In this document: positions 1-8,710 of the stretch, in pieces | How the letters are laid out: the number at the start of each line of letters is the position of its first letter | Position numbering within the stretch: position 1 is the first letter of the stretch | Assembly (NCBI GenBank): GCA_030430575.1 | Contig: JAUIKF010000024.1 | Location: forward strand, 1 to 64,000 | Source of the DNA: Bacteroidia bacterium | GTDB taxonomy: Bacteria > Bacteroidota > Bacteroidia > J057 | Direction: 5' to 3' | DNA: 64,000 nt | The notes under the pieces: model-generated | Database searches by the model: none | Told to the model about the DNA's origin: nothing | Seen by the model: only the letters and a program-made list of their open reading frames with translations | Translations under genes and position numbers: made by a program

Positions 1-44
1 AGGTCTATGGCCACATCCGTAGTAAAAAAGTCAAATAGTCCCAT
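1..44 (-). CDS. mreB: Rod shape-determining protein MreB, N-terminal fragment
   Basis: Only the first 14 codons are in the window, read leftward off its edge: MGLFDFFTTDVAID. This matches the usual N-terminus of Bacteroidota MreB, where it continues into the phosphate-1 loop of the actin-like fold. MreB is the cytoplasmic filament protein that directs lateral wall synthesis. The ATG shares one base with the purH stop (TAATG), so mreB is translationally coupled downstream of purH, and purN-purH-mreB look like one operon. Identification rests on 14 residues only. Confidence 0.6.
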   Translation of the reverse strand, partial: MGLFDFFTTDVAID

Positions 45-1564
45 TAATGCTTAAAATGTCTTGTGCCTGTGAAAATTAAACACATACCGTGATTTTCACA
101 AAAATTAATTGTTTCATCGTCTCGAACAGATCCTCCTGGCTCTACTACAACTTCTATGCCCGCAGCATGAGCCATTTCTACGGAGTCAGAAAAGGGAAAA
201 AAGGCATCGGAAATGAGCGTACTTCCCTGAAGATCAAAGCCTTTGTCTTTTGCCTTCTCAATTGCTTGACGCAATGCGTCAATGCGTGATGTTTGACCGA
301 CACCGCTACCAATCAGTTGATTGTTTTTCACAATTCCGATGGCATTGGACTTGAGGTGTTTGGTCACTTTTTCGCCAAAGTATATATCGGCAAGCTCTGC
401 CTGTGTTGCTGTGCGACTGGTCTTATGCACCAGTTCATCGGCCTGAAGGGCCTTGGTATCTTTGTCCTGAACCAGGTACCCATTCAGCAGACTTTTGACT
501 ACCTGTGTATGGCTATCTTTAGAAATGCGTTTCAGTAAAATGCGCTTTTTCTTTTTGGTCAAAATGGCGAGTGCTTCTGGGGTAAAATCATTAGCTACCA
601 ATACTTCAAAAAAGAGGCTATGCATTTCTTTCGCCAACGCCTCATCCACCGTCCCATTACACGCCAATATCCCACCAAAAGCAGATACGGGATCTCCTGC
701 TAAGGCTTTTTTCCATGCATCCAATAAATCTGTACCAATCGCACACCCACAAGGATTTGTATGCTTAATCACCGCAAAAAACGGCTCTTCAAACTCATCG
801 ACAAGCTGCAAGGCCCCTTCTATATCCACGAGGTTGTTGTAGGATAATGGCTTTCCATTCAATTGATCGAACTGAGTGGAAAGGTCCCCGTAATAAAACG
901 CCTCTTGATGGGGATTTTCGCCATAACGAAGCACAGTGGGAGAGTCATAAGAGACTTTAAGGCTATCGCTTGCTGGCGCAAGATATTGGTGGATATGGGT
1001 ATCGTAATGTGACGAAACGCCAAAAGCAGCCCCTGCGAGGGCCTTGCGCTGGTCAAGACTCAGCGCGCCGTCTTGGGCTTTGAGCCATGCTGCTACCTGC
1101 CCGTAATACGCTTGAGAAGGAACCACTGCCACGTCACCAAAATTCTTGGCGGCTGCGCGAATCAGCGCAATTCCGCCAATGTCTATTTTTTCAATAATCG
1201 CAGCCTCATCAGCACCGCTCGCAACGGTCTCCTCAAAAGGATACAGATCCACAATGACGAGGTCGATCTCCGGGATTTTGTATTGTGCCAATTCTTCCTG
1301 ATCTGATACAACCTCACGGCGCGCCAGAATTCCTCCGTGCACCATCGGGTGTAAGGTTTTTACACGCCCTCCAAGGATAGAAGGGTATCCCGTTAGGTCT
1401 GCCACTTCATGGACTTGAGCGCCCAATTGAGAGATATAATTAGCTGTCCCACCTGTAGAGTAAATGGTAGCCCCTAACGCTTTGAGTGTCAGGATAATAT
1501 CGTCCAATCCCTCTTTATGATAAACAGAGATCAGCGCAGATCGAATACGAATTTGATTAGTCAT
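44..1564 (-). CDS. purH: Bifunctional AICAR transformylase / IMP cyclohydrolase
   Basis: This enzyme catalyses the last two steps of de novo IMP synthesis in the cytoplasm: formylation of AICAR with 10-formyl-THF, then ring closure to IMP. The 506-residue length is normal for the family. The N-terminal ~190 residues form the MGS-like cyclohydrolase domain (ALISVYHKEGL, STGGT, GGRVKTLHP). The rest is the transformylase domain (LRYGENPHQ, KHTNPCG, DPVSAFGG, SDAFFPFSDS). The ATG is clear and the reading frame unbroken. It lies 51 bp downstream of purN on the same strand and overlaps the mreB start by one base. Confidence 0.97.
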   Translation of the reverse strand: MTNQIRIRSALISVYHKEGLDDIILTLKALGATIYSTGGTANYISQLGAQVHEVADLTGYPSILGGRVKTLHPMVHGGILARREVVSDQEELAQYKIPEIDLVIVDLYPFEETVASGADEAAIIEKIDIGGIALIRAAAKNFGDVAVVPSQAYYGQVAAWLKAQDGALSLDQRKALAGAAFGVSSHYDTHIHQYLAPASDSLKVSYDSPTVLRYGENPHQEAFYYGDLSTQFDQLNGKPLSYNNLVDIEGALQLVDEFEEPFFAVIKHTNPCGCAIGTDLLDAWKKALAGDPVSAFGGILACNGTVDEALAKEMHSLFFEVLVANDFTPEALAILTKKKKRILLKRISKDSHTQVVKSLLNGYLVQDKDTKALQADELVHKTSRTATQAELADIYFGEKVTKHLKSNAIGIVKNNQLIGSGVGQTSRIDALRQAIEKAKDKGFDLQGSTLISDAFFPFSDSVEMAHAAGIEVVVEPGGSVRDDETINFCENHGMCLIFTGTRHFKH

Positions 1565-1615
1565 AGCTGCGAAAGAAAGGGCAAAGCTACGACTTAATCT
1601 TTTAAGTTTTAAGTT

Positions 1616-2203
1616 TTAGGATTTAAGTTTTAGGTTTTTGGCGATTTCTTCTACAATTGTGGGGAAATACTTGTGCTCAAGTTTAAGGACGGCTTGTTGC
1701 AGATCCTCTGGTGACCAGCCTTTTTCCACCAACAACTGCGCCTGAAAAATGATTTCGCCTTCATCATATACCTCATTGACATAGTGAATCGTCATCCCTG
1801 AGGCCTTCTCTCCCGACGAAATAACAGCTTTATGCACGTTCATACCATACATACCCTTACCGCCATACGCGGGCAAAAGGGCTGGATGGATATTTACAAT
1901 CCGATGGTCATAGTGCCTTGTGAAGGCTGAAGGAATTAGCTTGAGGTACCCTGCCAGAACGATGAGGTCGATGGTATTTGCCTCCATCAGTTGTTGCATA
2001 AATGCGCCGTCTCGGTACTGCGTCTTGTGCAGGACTTCGCAGGGAATACCGAGCCGTTTGGCACGGTCAATGACCCCTGCTGAAGGATTATTGGTGCAAA
2101 TCAAGGCAATTTCGATTCCATCGATGGACTGGATATGACGAGCGATGGCTTCGGCATTGGAGCCGCCACCGGAGGCGAATATGGCGATACGGGTTGAAGG
2201 CAA
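1616..2203 (-). CDS. purN: Phosphoribosylglycinamide formyltransferase (GART)
   Basis: This is the folate-dependent GAR transformylase, third step of purine synthesis. At 195 residues it has the normal size. Visible family features are the N-terminal IAIFASGGGSNAEAI loop and the catalytic region NIHPALLPAYGG, with the Asn and His of the N-H-D catalytic set, followed by MTIHYVNEVYDEGEII. No in-frame ATG exists upstream before a stop, so the start is probably TTG at 2203. The gene is first in a purN-purH pair, and a short AT-rich repeat (AAGTTTTAGG type) fills the spacer to purH. Confidence 0.95.
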   Translation of the reverse strand: MPSTRIAIFASGGGSNAEAIARHIQSIDGIEIALICTNNPSAGVIDRAKRLGIPCEVLHKTQYRDGAFMQQLMEANTIDLIVLAGYLKLIPSAFTRHYDHRIVNIHPALLPAYGGKGMYGMNVHKAVISSGEKASGMTIHYVNEVYDEGEIIFQAQLLVEKGWSPEDLQQAVLKLEHKYFPTIVEEIAKNLKLKS

Positions 2204-2259
2204 AGTTTTGATAGGTTCTAAGTTTTATGTTCTAGGTTCTAAGGCGTGGTTGTAAATTT

Positions 2260-2326
2260 GCCACGGATTACACGGATTTCCACAGAATAAGAAAAAAAAT
2301 CCGTGAGAATCTGTGTAATCTGTGGC
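2260..2326. repeat. Hairpin-forming intergenic repeat, CCACGGATT family
   Basis: A 67-bp imperfect palindrome. The left arm reads GCCACGGATTACACGGATTT and the right arm AATCTGTGTAATCTGTGGC, around an A-rich centre. Related half-copies occur near 41414-41450 and 43178-43240. It sits between purN, which starts leftward, and the 3' end of the PKD gene. Confidence 0.7.
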
Positions 2327-2437
2327 TTATTCTTCTTTCATCACAAAAATCCTTGACGAACTCACGTTTTTCCTCAAAACCAAAAACGGCCAGCTCCCAA
2401 GGGAACCAGCCGAATGAGACAAATAAAAGGCAAAGGA

Positions 2438-4120
2438 TTATTTCACAAGAATCTTGCCCTGAGTAGTACGGCCATCAGTGGCCTTGATTTGGTAGAGGTA
2501 CATACCGGTCGAGAGGTCATTTACATTGACTTCAAAACGGTCAGCACTTCCCATCACCTGGCGTACGACGCGGCCTTGAATGTCTGTCATGACAAAGCGG
2601 TAGTCTGTCTGGGCTGCATTGTCGAGCTTCACGATCACCCGGTCAGTGGCAGGATTGGGGTAAATGTCAAATCCTTCAAAGGCTGGCGGGTCGATAGACG
2701 TCGCGCTGTTGATGGTCGTCAGCGTAGTATTCGTTCTGATTGGGGCGTTAAAGTCAAAATAAATGTCTGCAAAGTTGTGGATGGCTGTCAGCTCAGGAAG
2801 ATTGGCCATCGGCTTGATGGTAAAGCGAATGAAACCGTGGCTGTTAGGCTCGTCAGAAGTAGAGTCAGGCAAGTTGATATTGGCAAATGTCCATGTGACG
2901 GTGCGGTTGTTGTCAATGGTCATGTCATAGCTGTGGCTTGCATCCAGCATCTGGAAGGTGCTCAGGTCGAGGTTTCCTTCAAGGGTGTCTACGACAGAGA
3001 CATTAATGGCAGAAGCGGTACCTGTGTTTTGGAAGCGAATGCGGTACGTGAGGGTCTCATCAGGAAGCACATAGCCTTGTGGGCCGAAGCTTGGCGTCAC
3101 AGCTTTATCATTTGGATCATAAGACCCAATCACAGAGTCTGCAAATACGGCAGTATTGTTATAAACATTAACATCTCCCATAGTAGGGGTGATAGAAGCA
3201 GAGTTGCTGACGAATGTACCTAGCGGCACAGAAGCTGCGAGTTGGAGTTCGAGCCTGATCGAGCGAGTCTCTGAAGGCAGCAAATTGCTATAGCTATAAG
3301 TCAGTTGACGTACAGTTGCGTTATGTGTACCCGTAGGATTACTGGAAAGGTAGCTCACACTGTCATGATAAGTGTAGGTAATGGTGCCTGAAACAGGAAC
3401 TGTTCCAAGGTTGGTATAGCTAATCCAGTTATAGGTTTTGAATCCGGGACGCATCCAAGAGCCTGTGAGCCCTACGGCTACATCCTGAACAGGACTGCCT
3501 GCTGTTAGGCTAAAGTCAGCCGTAAAATTGGAACCACTTCCTGGCGCAACTATCGAATGAGAACCGCCCATGGGAGTGGCTACCGAGAATACGCCCGTAT
3601 TGGAGAGACTTACGGTAAAGGTACCTGCATTCACCGCTACGCTGTATTCGCCATTGGCATCGGTGCTGTACTTCGTACCACTCACATCCACCAACTGGTT
3701 GGCCATGGGGAAATCTCCGCTATCGTAGCTGCCATTTCCATTGACATCATAATATACCTGACCATTGATGGTGTCAGGCGTCGTACAAGGACCCGCTACG
3801 ACGGTGATCACCTTGGAAGTAGAATCCCAAATGCCTTGAAGAGAATCCAAGACCTGATAAACGACGACATAGGTGCCCGCAGTAGAATAAGTGTGAGTCG
3901 TAGAAGTGGTTTGTCCCCACCAATTATTGCCATCCCCAAAATAGTAGGTGTACTGGGTGGAACCCCCTGGGAATCCGACGCTATTGTCCGTGAAGGTCAC
4001 AGGCTGACCCGCACAGGCGGGCTGTGGAGACCAGGTGAAATCTGCCTGAACTTGCGCAAAAGCAGTAATCGAAAGTGCCATAAAGACACACAACATGAGC
4101 GTAGAGCTAATGATTTTCAT
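2438..4120 (-). CDS. Secreted PKD-domain surface protein with type IX sorting signal
   Basis: This is a 560-residue exported protein. The start is taken as the ATG at 4120, because the next residues form a signal peptide (MKIISSTLMLCVFMALS...AFAQ); the frame extends 14 codons further upstream but that would spoil it. After the signal comes a PKD domain (VQADFTWSPQPACAGQPVTF...YYFGDGN...HTYSTAGTYVV). An SdrD-B/carboxypeptidase-regulatory-like segment follows (YDVNGNGSYDSGDFPM). Next is a DUF11-type repeat region containing SYDPNDKAVTP. The C-terminus is a type A T9SS sorting domain (IYPNPATDRVIVKL...GMYLYQIKATDGRTTQGKILVK). It is probably attached to or released from the cell surface. Its ligand is unknown. 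Confidence 0.85.
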   Translation of the reverse strand: MKIISSTLMLCVFMALSITAFAQVQADFTWSPQPACAGQPVTFTDNSVGFPGGSTQYTYYFGDGNNWWGQTTSTTHTYSTAGTYVVVYQVLDSLQGIWDSTSKVITVVAGPCTTPDTINGQVYYDVNGNGSYDSGDFPMANQLVDVSGTKYSTDANGEYSVAVNAGTFTVSLSNTGVFSVATPMGGSHSIVAPGSGSNFTADFSLTAGSPVQDVAVGLTGSWMRPGFKTYNWISYTNLGTVPVSGTITYTYHDSVSYLSSNPTGTHNATVRQLTYSYSNLLPSETRSIRLELQLAASVPLGTFVSNSASITPTMGDVNVYNNTAVFADSVIGSYDPNDKAVTPSFGPQGYVLPDETLTYRIRFQNTGTASAINVSVVDTLEGNLDLSTFQMLDASHSYDMTIDNNRTVTWTFANINLPDSTSDEPNSHGFIRFTIKPMANLPELTAIHNFADIYFDFNAPIRTNTTLTTINSATSIDPPAFEGFDIYPNPATDRVIVKLDNAAQTDYRFVMTDIQGRVVRQVMGSADRFEVNVNDLSTGMYLYQIKATDGRTTQGKILVK

Positions 4121-4368
4121 AGTGTTGTTGTTAAGGTTAATGAAAAGGTTAGTTGAATTCATTTACCCAAAACTATCACTGTGATCGCTCTACTTCAATA
4201 GAAGTTGAAGAATTTATTACGTACCCAAAATTGGGAAACTTCAGACTTTTTGTTTAAAAATAAGCTAAAAATACTGGTTTGTTCAGAAAATGCTGAAAGC
4301 GCATTACGTCTTCATGAGTCATTTAGTGCCGAAGGCACTAGTGAAAGAAGGTTAGCGTTCGGAGTACG

Positions 4369-4397
4369 AAAAAAAATCCGCTGGGGCTTCGCCCCAG
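4369..4397 (-). terminator. Intrinsic terminator after FGE target 1
   Basis: Read on the minus strand, a perfect 7-bp GC stem CTGGGGC/GCCCCAG with a 3-nt loop is followed after four bases by eight T residues, a textbook rho-independent terminator. The hairpin itself (4381-4397) is identical to the one after the second DGR target. The rest of the gap (4163-4368) holds no gene. It contains one small hairpin, AGTGCC-GAA-GGCACT, at 4325-4339. Confidence 0.8.
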
Positions 4398-4517
4398 ACC
4401 CCACTTTTTGGGACTGCCGTCCTGCGCGGGCTGGCTCGTCCCTCGCCTCAGCCTCGCTTGGCCTGCGGCCCCAAAAAGGTCTAGCTCACGGGAATGCCGG
4501 AAGGGCCTTCCTCCTGA
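4379..4517 (-). repeat. DGR target-associated 3' element, copy 1
   Basis: This stretch runs from the end of VR1 through the stop codon into non-coding DNA. Positions 4381-4517 match 10285-10421, the same position after VR2, at 134 of 137 bases. About 100 bp of that is beyond the stop, so protein coding does not explain the conservation. It contains the terminator hairpin and a second inverted repeat, CTTTTTGGG (4404-4412) with CCCAAAAAG (4470-4478). Structured DNA downstream of the VR is known to help homing in the Bordetella phage DGR. A similar role here is inference. Confidence 0.75.
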
Positions 4518-5245
4518 CTGGGGACAAAAAGAAGGCGAAAGCCGATATTGCCGTACCGGTCCCCCGGCGAGTAGTAGTCGCGAAAGGCGACGCGACAGCC
4601 CTGCGCGTCGTCGAACCAACTGCCGCCGCGCAGGACGCGGTACGTGCCCCGCTGTGGAGCGTCTAGCCAAGCTGTGCCGTCTGCTGGTGCGCCCTTATAG
4701 TCACTATGCCAGTCGTCTTCGCACCATTCCCACACGTTTCCACTCATATCGTATAAGCCCAGTTCATTGGAAAGAAGTTGACCTACAGCTACTGTGCATT
4801 CACCATTATTTCCGCTAAACCACCCCACCTCAGTTAGGTTGTCGCTTCCAGCGTACAAGTATCCTTGACTATGGATACCGCCCCGCGCAGCAAATTCCCA
4901 TTCAGCCTCAGTCGGAAGACGGTACCTGCAGCCTGTCAAGTCCTCTAGCGCTGAGAGGAATTTTTTTGCATCATCCCAGGAAACTGTGTCCACAGGGCGA
5001 TCGTCTCCTTCAAATTGTGAGGGATTTTCCCCCTTCATGACCTCCTTCCACAAGGCTTGTGTGACGGGAAATTGGGCGAGGTAACAGGTCTCTACATTAA
5101 CCGTGTGAATGGGGTTTTCATCTCCATAGGCATCTTCGTCAACATTTCCCATTTCAAATGCCCCTCCTTCAACCCGTATCAGGTCAAAGGAAAAGCCGGA
5201 AGGTAAGGTGTGGGTGAGTTTATGGGGAAGGGGTTTGGAAGCCAT
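4481..5245 (-). CDS. FGE/SUMF1 C-type-lectin-fold protein, DGR target 1
   Basis: A 254-residue protein of the formylglycine-generating-enzyme (FGE-sulfatase) family, a C-type-lectin fold that DGRs often diversify. Family motifs are MGNVDEDAYGDENP, FPVTQALWKEVM, YRLPTEAEWEFAARGG, LGLYDMSGNVWEWCEDDW, LRGGSW and NIGFRLL. The catalytic cysteine pair of true FGE is incomplete: only the GCR cysteine remains. It is therefore probably a binding protein, not an enzyme. Residues about 200-243 are the variable repeat VR1. No signal peptide is seen, which suggests a cytoplasmic location. The ATG lies 8 bp after the Roco-caspase stop, so the two genes are surely co-transcribed and probably partners. Compared with the TR peptide, VR1 carries N-to-Y, D, G and Y-to-F changes. 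Confidence 0.93.
   Translation of the reverse strand: MASKPLPHKLTHTLPSGFSFDLIRVEGGAFEMGNVDEDAYGDENPIHTVNVETCYLAQFPVTQALWKEVMKGENPSQFEGDDRPVDTVSWDDAKKFLSALEDLTGCRYRLPTEAEWEFAARGGIHSQGYLYAGSDNLTEVGWFSGNNGECTVAVGQLLSNELGLYDMSGNVWEWCEDDWHSDYKGAPADGTAWLDAPQRGTYRVLRGGSWFDDAQGCRVAFRDYYSPGDRYGNIGFRLLFVPSQEEGPSGIPVS
4518..4649 (-). repeat. DGR variable repeat VR1
   Basis: A 132-bp segment aligned without gaps to TR (8711-8842). There are 14 substitutions, and all 14 are at adenines of the TR coding strand (T on the plus strand); non-adenine positions are identical. The match ends abruptly at 4649. The 3' end of the VR on the coding strand is an invariant stretch of about 35 bp ending TTTTTGTCCCCAG, equivalent to the initiation-of-homing region. 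Confidence 0.95.
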
Positions 5246-5253
5246 AGGGGAGG

Positions 5254-8200
5254 TTATTTCAGGGTGCCTATCAGGGCGCGTGTACTGGTGACGATCTGCT
5301 GTGCTCTTAGGGATAAATTGTTTGGGTCAAGCAAATTCTGGATTTGACTGAACATATTTTCATTGTACTTATATCCAGAATCGGCTATTTCGTCCAAAAT
5401 TTCAGGCACACCATTTACTTGTTCTTCCCTTAAAATGGCCTTTAGGGTTTGCTTAAATGCCTTCAGGTCATCTTGAGAAGAGGGTTCTTTGGATGTATTG
5501 AAAGGTTCAGGTTGAACAGTTTCTCCCTCTTTTTCTAATCCTTTGGCTTTTTCCATATCATAGGCACAGATGATAAAATCCTCGGGTTCCAAATTTTCGA
5601 TCCGATTAAACATCGGATTCTGTTGCCGAGGTCGGCCATTTTTCTTGCGAGTTTTGGCTCTTTCTCTCACCGTTTTAGGAATATAGCGTATCATATCGAT
5701 GAGACGTACCAACCCATCATCTTCTATATTATTCTTCCCATTAAGACATTCTAGCAAGACCTCTGTAAAGAGTCCATTGGTACCTAAATCAAGTGACTTT
5801 TCATCAGCTTTACAAGAAGTAAGTATGACCCGTCCCCCTCCTTGATTTACCTTCCTGCTCAAACTCTTTTCCCCAATTCCTTCTCCATCCAATTCATTGA
5901 CAAACCCCTCCAAAAACTGAGGCGAAGTAAAGGGCTGTGCATCGCCCATACCTTTATCTGCGGGCATGCTTTCAGCATGACAACAATCCAGGATGACCAG
6001 GCATTTTTTTGCCTGAATGGCGTCAAGCTTATCGGTGAAGAGCTTCGAAGAGACTACCCGATCAGGGTCATAGGTCTGATGGAACTGCCAGCGGGAGAGG
6101 TCAAAATCATAAGGAACCAGAAAATGGTCGCGTCCATCGGTCTCTCCATGACCGGAGAAATACACAATGACGGTCGCATTGGGATTTTTGCTGGCCTTTT
6201 CAGCCAGGAGGTCAAGCTCGCGGAGGATCGTGCTGGCGGTAGCCTTTTCCTCTGTCAGCATGGTGATATGCTCTGGGCGGAAGGCAGCCTTTGTGTGATC
6301 CCGAAAGTGTTCGCTCAAATCGCGAATGTCATTGAGAGTGCCATGAAGTTGATTGTGGATTGGCCAGTGCTTATAGGCGAGCCCTATAAAAAGGGCGTAG
6401 CCATTGGCGTAGGCAGGAGCTTGTCTGGGGCGAAGATTTTTCTCCAAACCACGCTCTTTCAGACCTCGAAGGGCAAAACCATATTTTTCCTGGTAGACCT
6501 TCTCGTATTTGGGATTTCTAATTTCACCCAAAGGCTCAAAGTTTGATCCATCAACTGAGATTTGGATGCGGGGATTATCGTCAATTAGCCATAATTCCTG
6601 TAGCAATTGAGCTCTTAAGTGTTCATCGCCATCCTGAATGGAAATGGAGATTTGGCGTTTTTCTGCTGTTCGGGTGCATTTTGCCATCACAACCTTGCTG
6701 TCAAGTTCAAACACCAGCTCATTTTTATTGTAATGATAATCGAGGTGACGATTTCCATAAATAGCTTGAAACCGCAAAAAGGTGCTGACAGGGAGGAAAT
6801 CAGGATAGGATAAGGTAAAACTATGTTGAATATTGGAAGTCTTCTTAATAATATTTATTAGGTTCTGAGCAATATCGCTATAACCTTCCGGCAGAAATTG
6901 GGGAGCCACAAAGAATGAGGCTTGTCTTTTGGGACTTCGTAGTTCAAATATCAATTTAAAATGCCTTAACAAAGCCAAAAGCTCATGGGCTTCAATCCCT
7001 TCGATCGTTTCGGCTACTTGTTCAATATGGGCATAAGAAAATTCGCCCTTGTTCCTGATTACCCTGTAATCCAGTACTTTATAGATGCAATCGGTTAGCC
7101 ATTCGGGATCTACAAAGACCTTGTCTTTGAGTTCTGGAATATGGGTAAAATGCTGTAAGATCCCCTGGTTGTGAAATTGTCTGGTTAAGGTTTCTAGCTC
7201 TGTTGGATTTTCAGCGTTGAGTTTGGATTTAATGCCTTTACATTTTTCAGCATAAGCTTTGTAAGAAAGTACTTTATCCTGCTTCCACTCATCCTGAAGC
7301 GCATTTTTGATCTCTTGCCACTTGATGCTATTGGAAAACCGTGCGATCTGGGTTTTGATATGCACAATAAGCTTTTCCCGAAAAGCACCAAACGAAAAGT
7401 CGGTCTGGTCATTTTTATGCTTTATAAAGGCATCCTTCACACTGATGTGAAAAATATGGTCGGTACTGCTAAGGCCGTATTTAGACTTGCAGTGGTCATC
7501 CACTTCTACAGTATCTGCTTTATCACATTTGTTTTGGGTAATCAAAATAGGGACCTGTTCCTCATTCGTAAGGTGGTCTATATTGTCCAGCCAATAGGAA
7601 TAGGGAAAATGCTCCAGGTCTACCATATTTGGCTTTTTGATTTCGCCGTCGTAGAGATAAATCTTCGTTTTCTTTGAGCCCTGAAAATTGGTCTCCCGCT
7701 CAAAAAGGACCAAATAGAGGGCATTATCGCTAAAAAAAAGGGAATGGGTAGCGTGATAAAACTCCTGACCTCCAAAGTCCCAAATCGCAACTTTAAGGTT
7801 TTGCTCTTCGGGCGTAGCCGTAAGGTCATTTTGGAAAGGCTTCCATATCACTACTTTGATACCGTGCGTCGAATCCCTTTCTTCTTCAAATTCCCCTTTA
7901 TCCAAAAAATCGATCAACGACGATTTTCCCGCAGTGCTATTGCCCAGCAAGATGAGTTTGATCTGGTCATTGGGGATTTCCCCATCCTCTTCAATGGCCT
8001 GAAGCGTAGTTTTGACCGCTTCCAATACATTTCCTGGCTGGTCGTAAATATCTCGTGATATATTTTTGATGGGGTTTCCTTTGAGGAAAAGTTTTTGAAG
8101 CGATGAGAGATGCTGTGTAAATGAGGGAACAAATGTTTCAATCTTACAATTTCGTAAATCCAAATAGGTAAGGGACGGGAGGGCTTTTTGAAAAACTACC

Positions 8201-8538
8201 TGACTAAGCTCCTGATTATCGGAGAGGCTCAACCATGACAACCTATCCAACCCGATTGAAAAATTAAATTTTGTCAGCCTGTTATCACTCAAATTTAGGG
8301 CTTGAATATCTTCAGCTCTAAACGCTTCCAGTTTCACTATTCTGGCCCACTTTTCATCTGTCAGCCCTACATTTGCCAGATTCAGGCCTATCAGCCGATC
8401 CCCTTCATACTGGTATTTGGGCATACCTCGTTTATAGGGCTTCAGTCCGCCCAGCGGATCATTGGGCTGGATCGGGGCTTTAAATAATTCGGTATCAAGG
8501 ATACGTTCGATAGCAGAAATCAAGGAAGGCTTATTCAT
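5254..8538 (-). CDS. LRR-Roc-COR GTPase with C-terminal caspase domain
   Basis: A 1094-residue multidomain protein. Residues ~45-165 are leucine-rich repeats (LNLSDNRLTKFN, LDLRNCKIETF, LFLKGNPI). Residues ~190-400 are a Roc Ras-like GTPase: P-loop GNSTAGKS at 199-206, DFGGQE at 254-259 and NKCD at 336-339. Residues ~405-690 are a COR dimerisation region (VDPEWLTDCIYKVL). Residues ~710-910 are a C14 caspase-like protease with catalytic His797 (YFSGHG) and Cys853 (ILDCCHAE). A ~70-residue helical tail (from ~1025) may be an adaptor. By analogy with Roco and NLR-type proteins, the GTPase would switch an otherwise latent protease. It lies 8 bp upstream of DGR target 1 and just after the template repeat. 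I see no signal peptide or membrane segment. Confidence 0.93.
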   Translation of the reverse strand: MNKPSLISAIERILDTELFKAPIQPNDPLGGLKPYKRGMPKYQYEGDRLIGLNLANVGLTDEKWARIVKLEAFRAEDIQALNLSDNRLTKFNFSIGLDRLSWLSLSDNQELSQVVFQKALPSLTYLDLRNCKIETFVPSFTQHLSSLQKLFLKGNPIKNISRDIYDQPGNVLEAVKTTLQAIEEDGEIPNDQIKLILLGNSTAGKSSLIDFLDKGEFEEERDSTHGIKVVIWKPFQNDLTATPEEQNLKVAIWDFGGQEFYHATHSLFFSDNALYLVLFERETNFQGSKKTKIYLYDGEIKKPNMVDLEHFPYSYWLDNIDHLTNEEQVPILITQNKCDKADTVEVDDHCKSKYGLSSTDHIFHISVKDAFIKHKNDQTDFSFGAFREKLIVHIKTQIARFSNSIKWQEIKNALQDEWKQDKVLSYKAYAEKCKGIKSKLNAENPTELETLTRQFHNQGILQHFTHIPELKDKVFVDPEWLTDCIYKVLDYRVIRNKGEFSYAHIEQVAETIEGIEAHELLALLRHFKLIFELRSPKRQASFFVAPQFLPEGYSDIAQNLINIIKKTSNIQHSFTLSYPDFLPVSTFLRFQAIYGNRHLDYHYNKNELVFELDSKVVMAKCTRTAEKRQISISIQDGDEHLRAQLLQELWLIDDNPRIQISVDGSNFEPLGEIRNPKYEKVYQEKYGFALRGLKERGLEKNLRPRQAPAYANGYALFIGLAYKHWPIHNQLHGTLNDIRDLSEHFRDHTKAAFRPEHITMLTEEKATASTILRELDLLAEKASKNPNATVIVYFSGHGETDGRDHFLVPYDFDLSRWQFHQTYDPDRVVSSKLFTDKLDAIQAKKCLVILDCCHAESMPADKGMGDAQPFTSPQFLEGFVNELDGEGIGEKSLSRKVNQGGGRVILTSCKADEKSLDLGTNGLFTEVLLECLNGKNNIEDDGLVRLIDMIRYIPKTVRERAKTRKKNGRPRQQNPMFNRIENLEPEDFIICAYDMEKAKGLEKEGETVQPEPFNTSKEPSSQDDLKAFKQTLKAILREEQVNGVPEILDEIADSGYKYNENMFSQIQNLLDPNNLSLRAQQIVTSTRALIGTLK

Positions 8539-8643
8539 AAGGGGAAATTAGGGGAAAATAGGAAATTCAAAAAGGGGAAGCAGGAGAATGTTCGTTTTTT
8601 ACTACTAATACCCCTGCTTCAAGCAGAATAACCTGCTTTTTTG

Positions 8644-8663
8644 TCTCAGATTCAAATCTGAGA
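8644..8663. other. Hairpin 3' of the template repeat
   Basis: A perfect 8-bp stem TCTCAGAT/ATCTGAGA with a 4-nt loop lies 47 bp beyond the end of TR in its transcription direction. There is no T-run on the minus strand, so it is not a classical terminator. It may shape the template RNA's 3' part. A smaller hairpin built on GCAG/CTGC lies at about 8620-8640. The 8539-8710 gap holds no other gene-like signal. Confidence 0.5.
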
Positions 8664-8710
8664 ACAGGACAATCCTCTGTTCAGTGGAAGCCATCCAGCA
8701 TTCCCGTGAG

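Noticed and set aside
4205-4818. Plus-strand frames over VR1 and its 3' element
   Set aside because: The adenine-only variation makes sense only in the minus-strand FGE frame.
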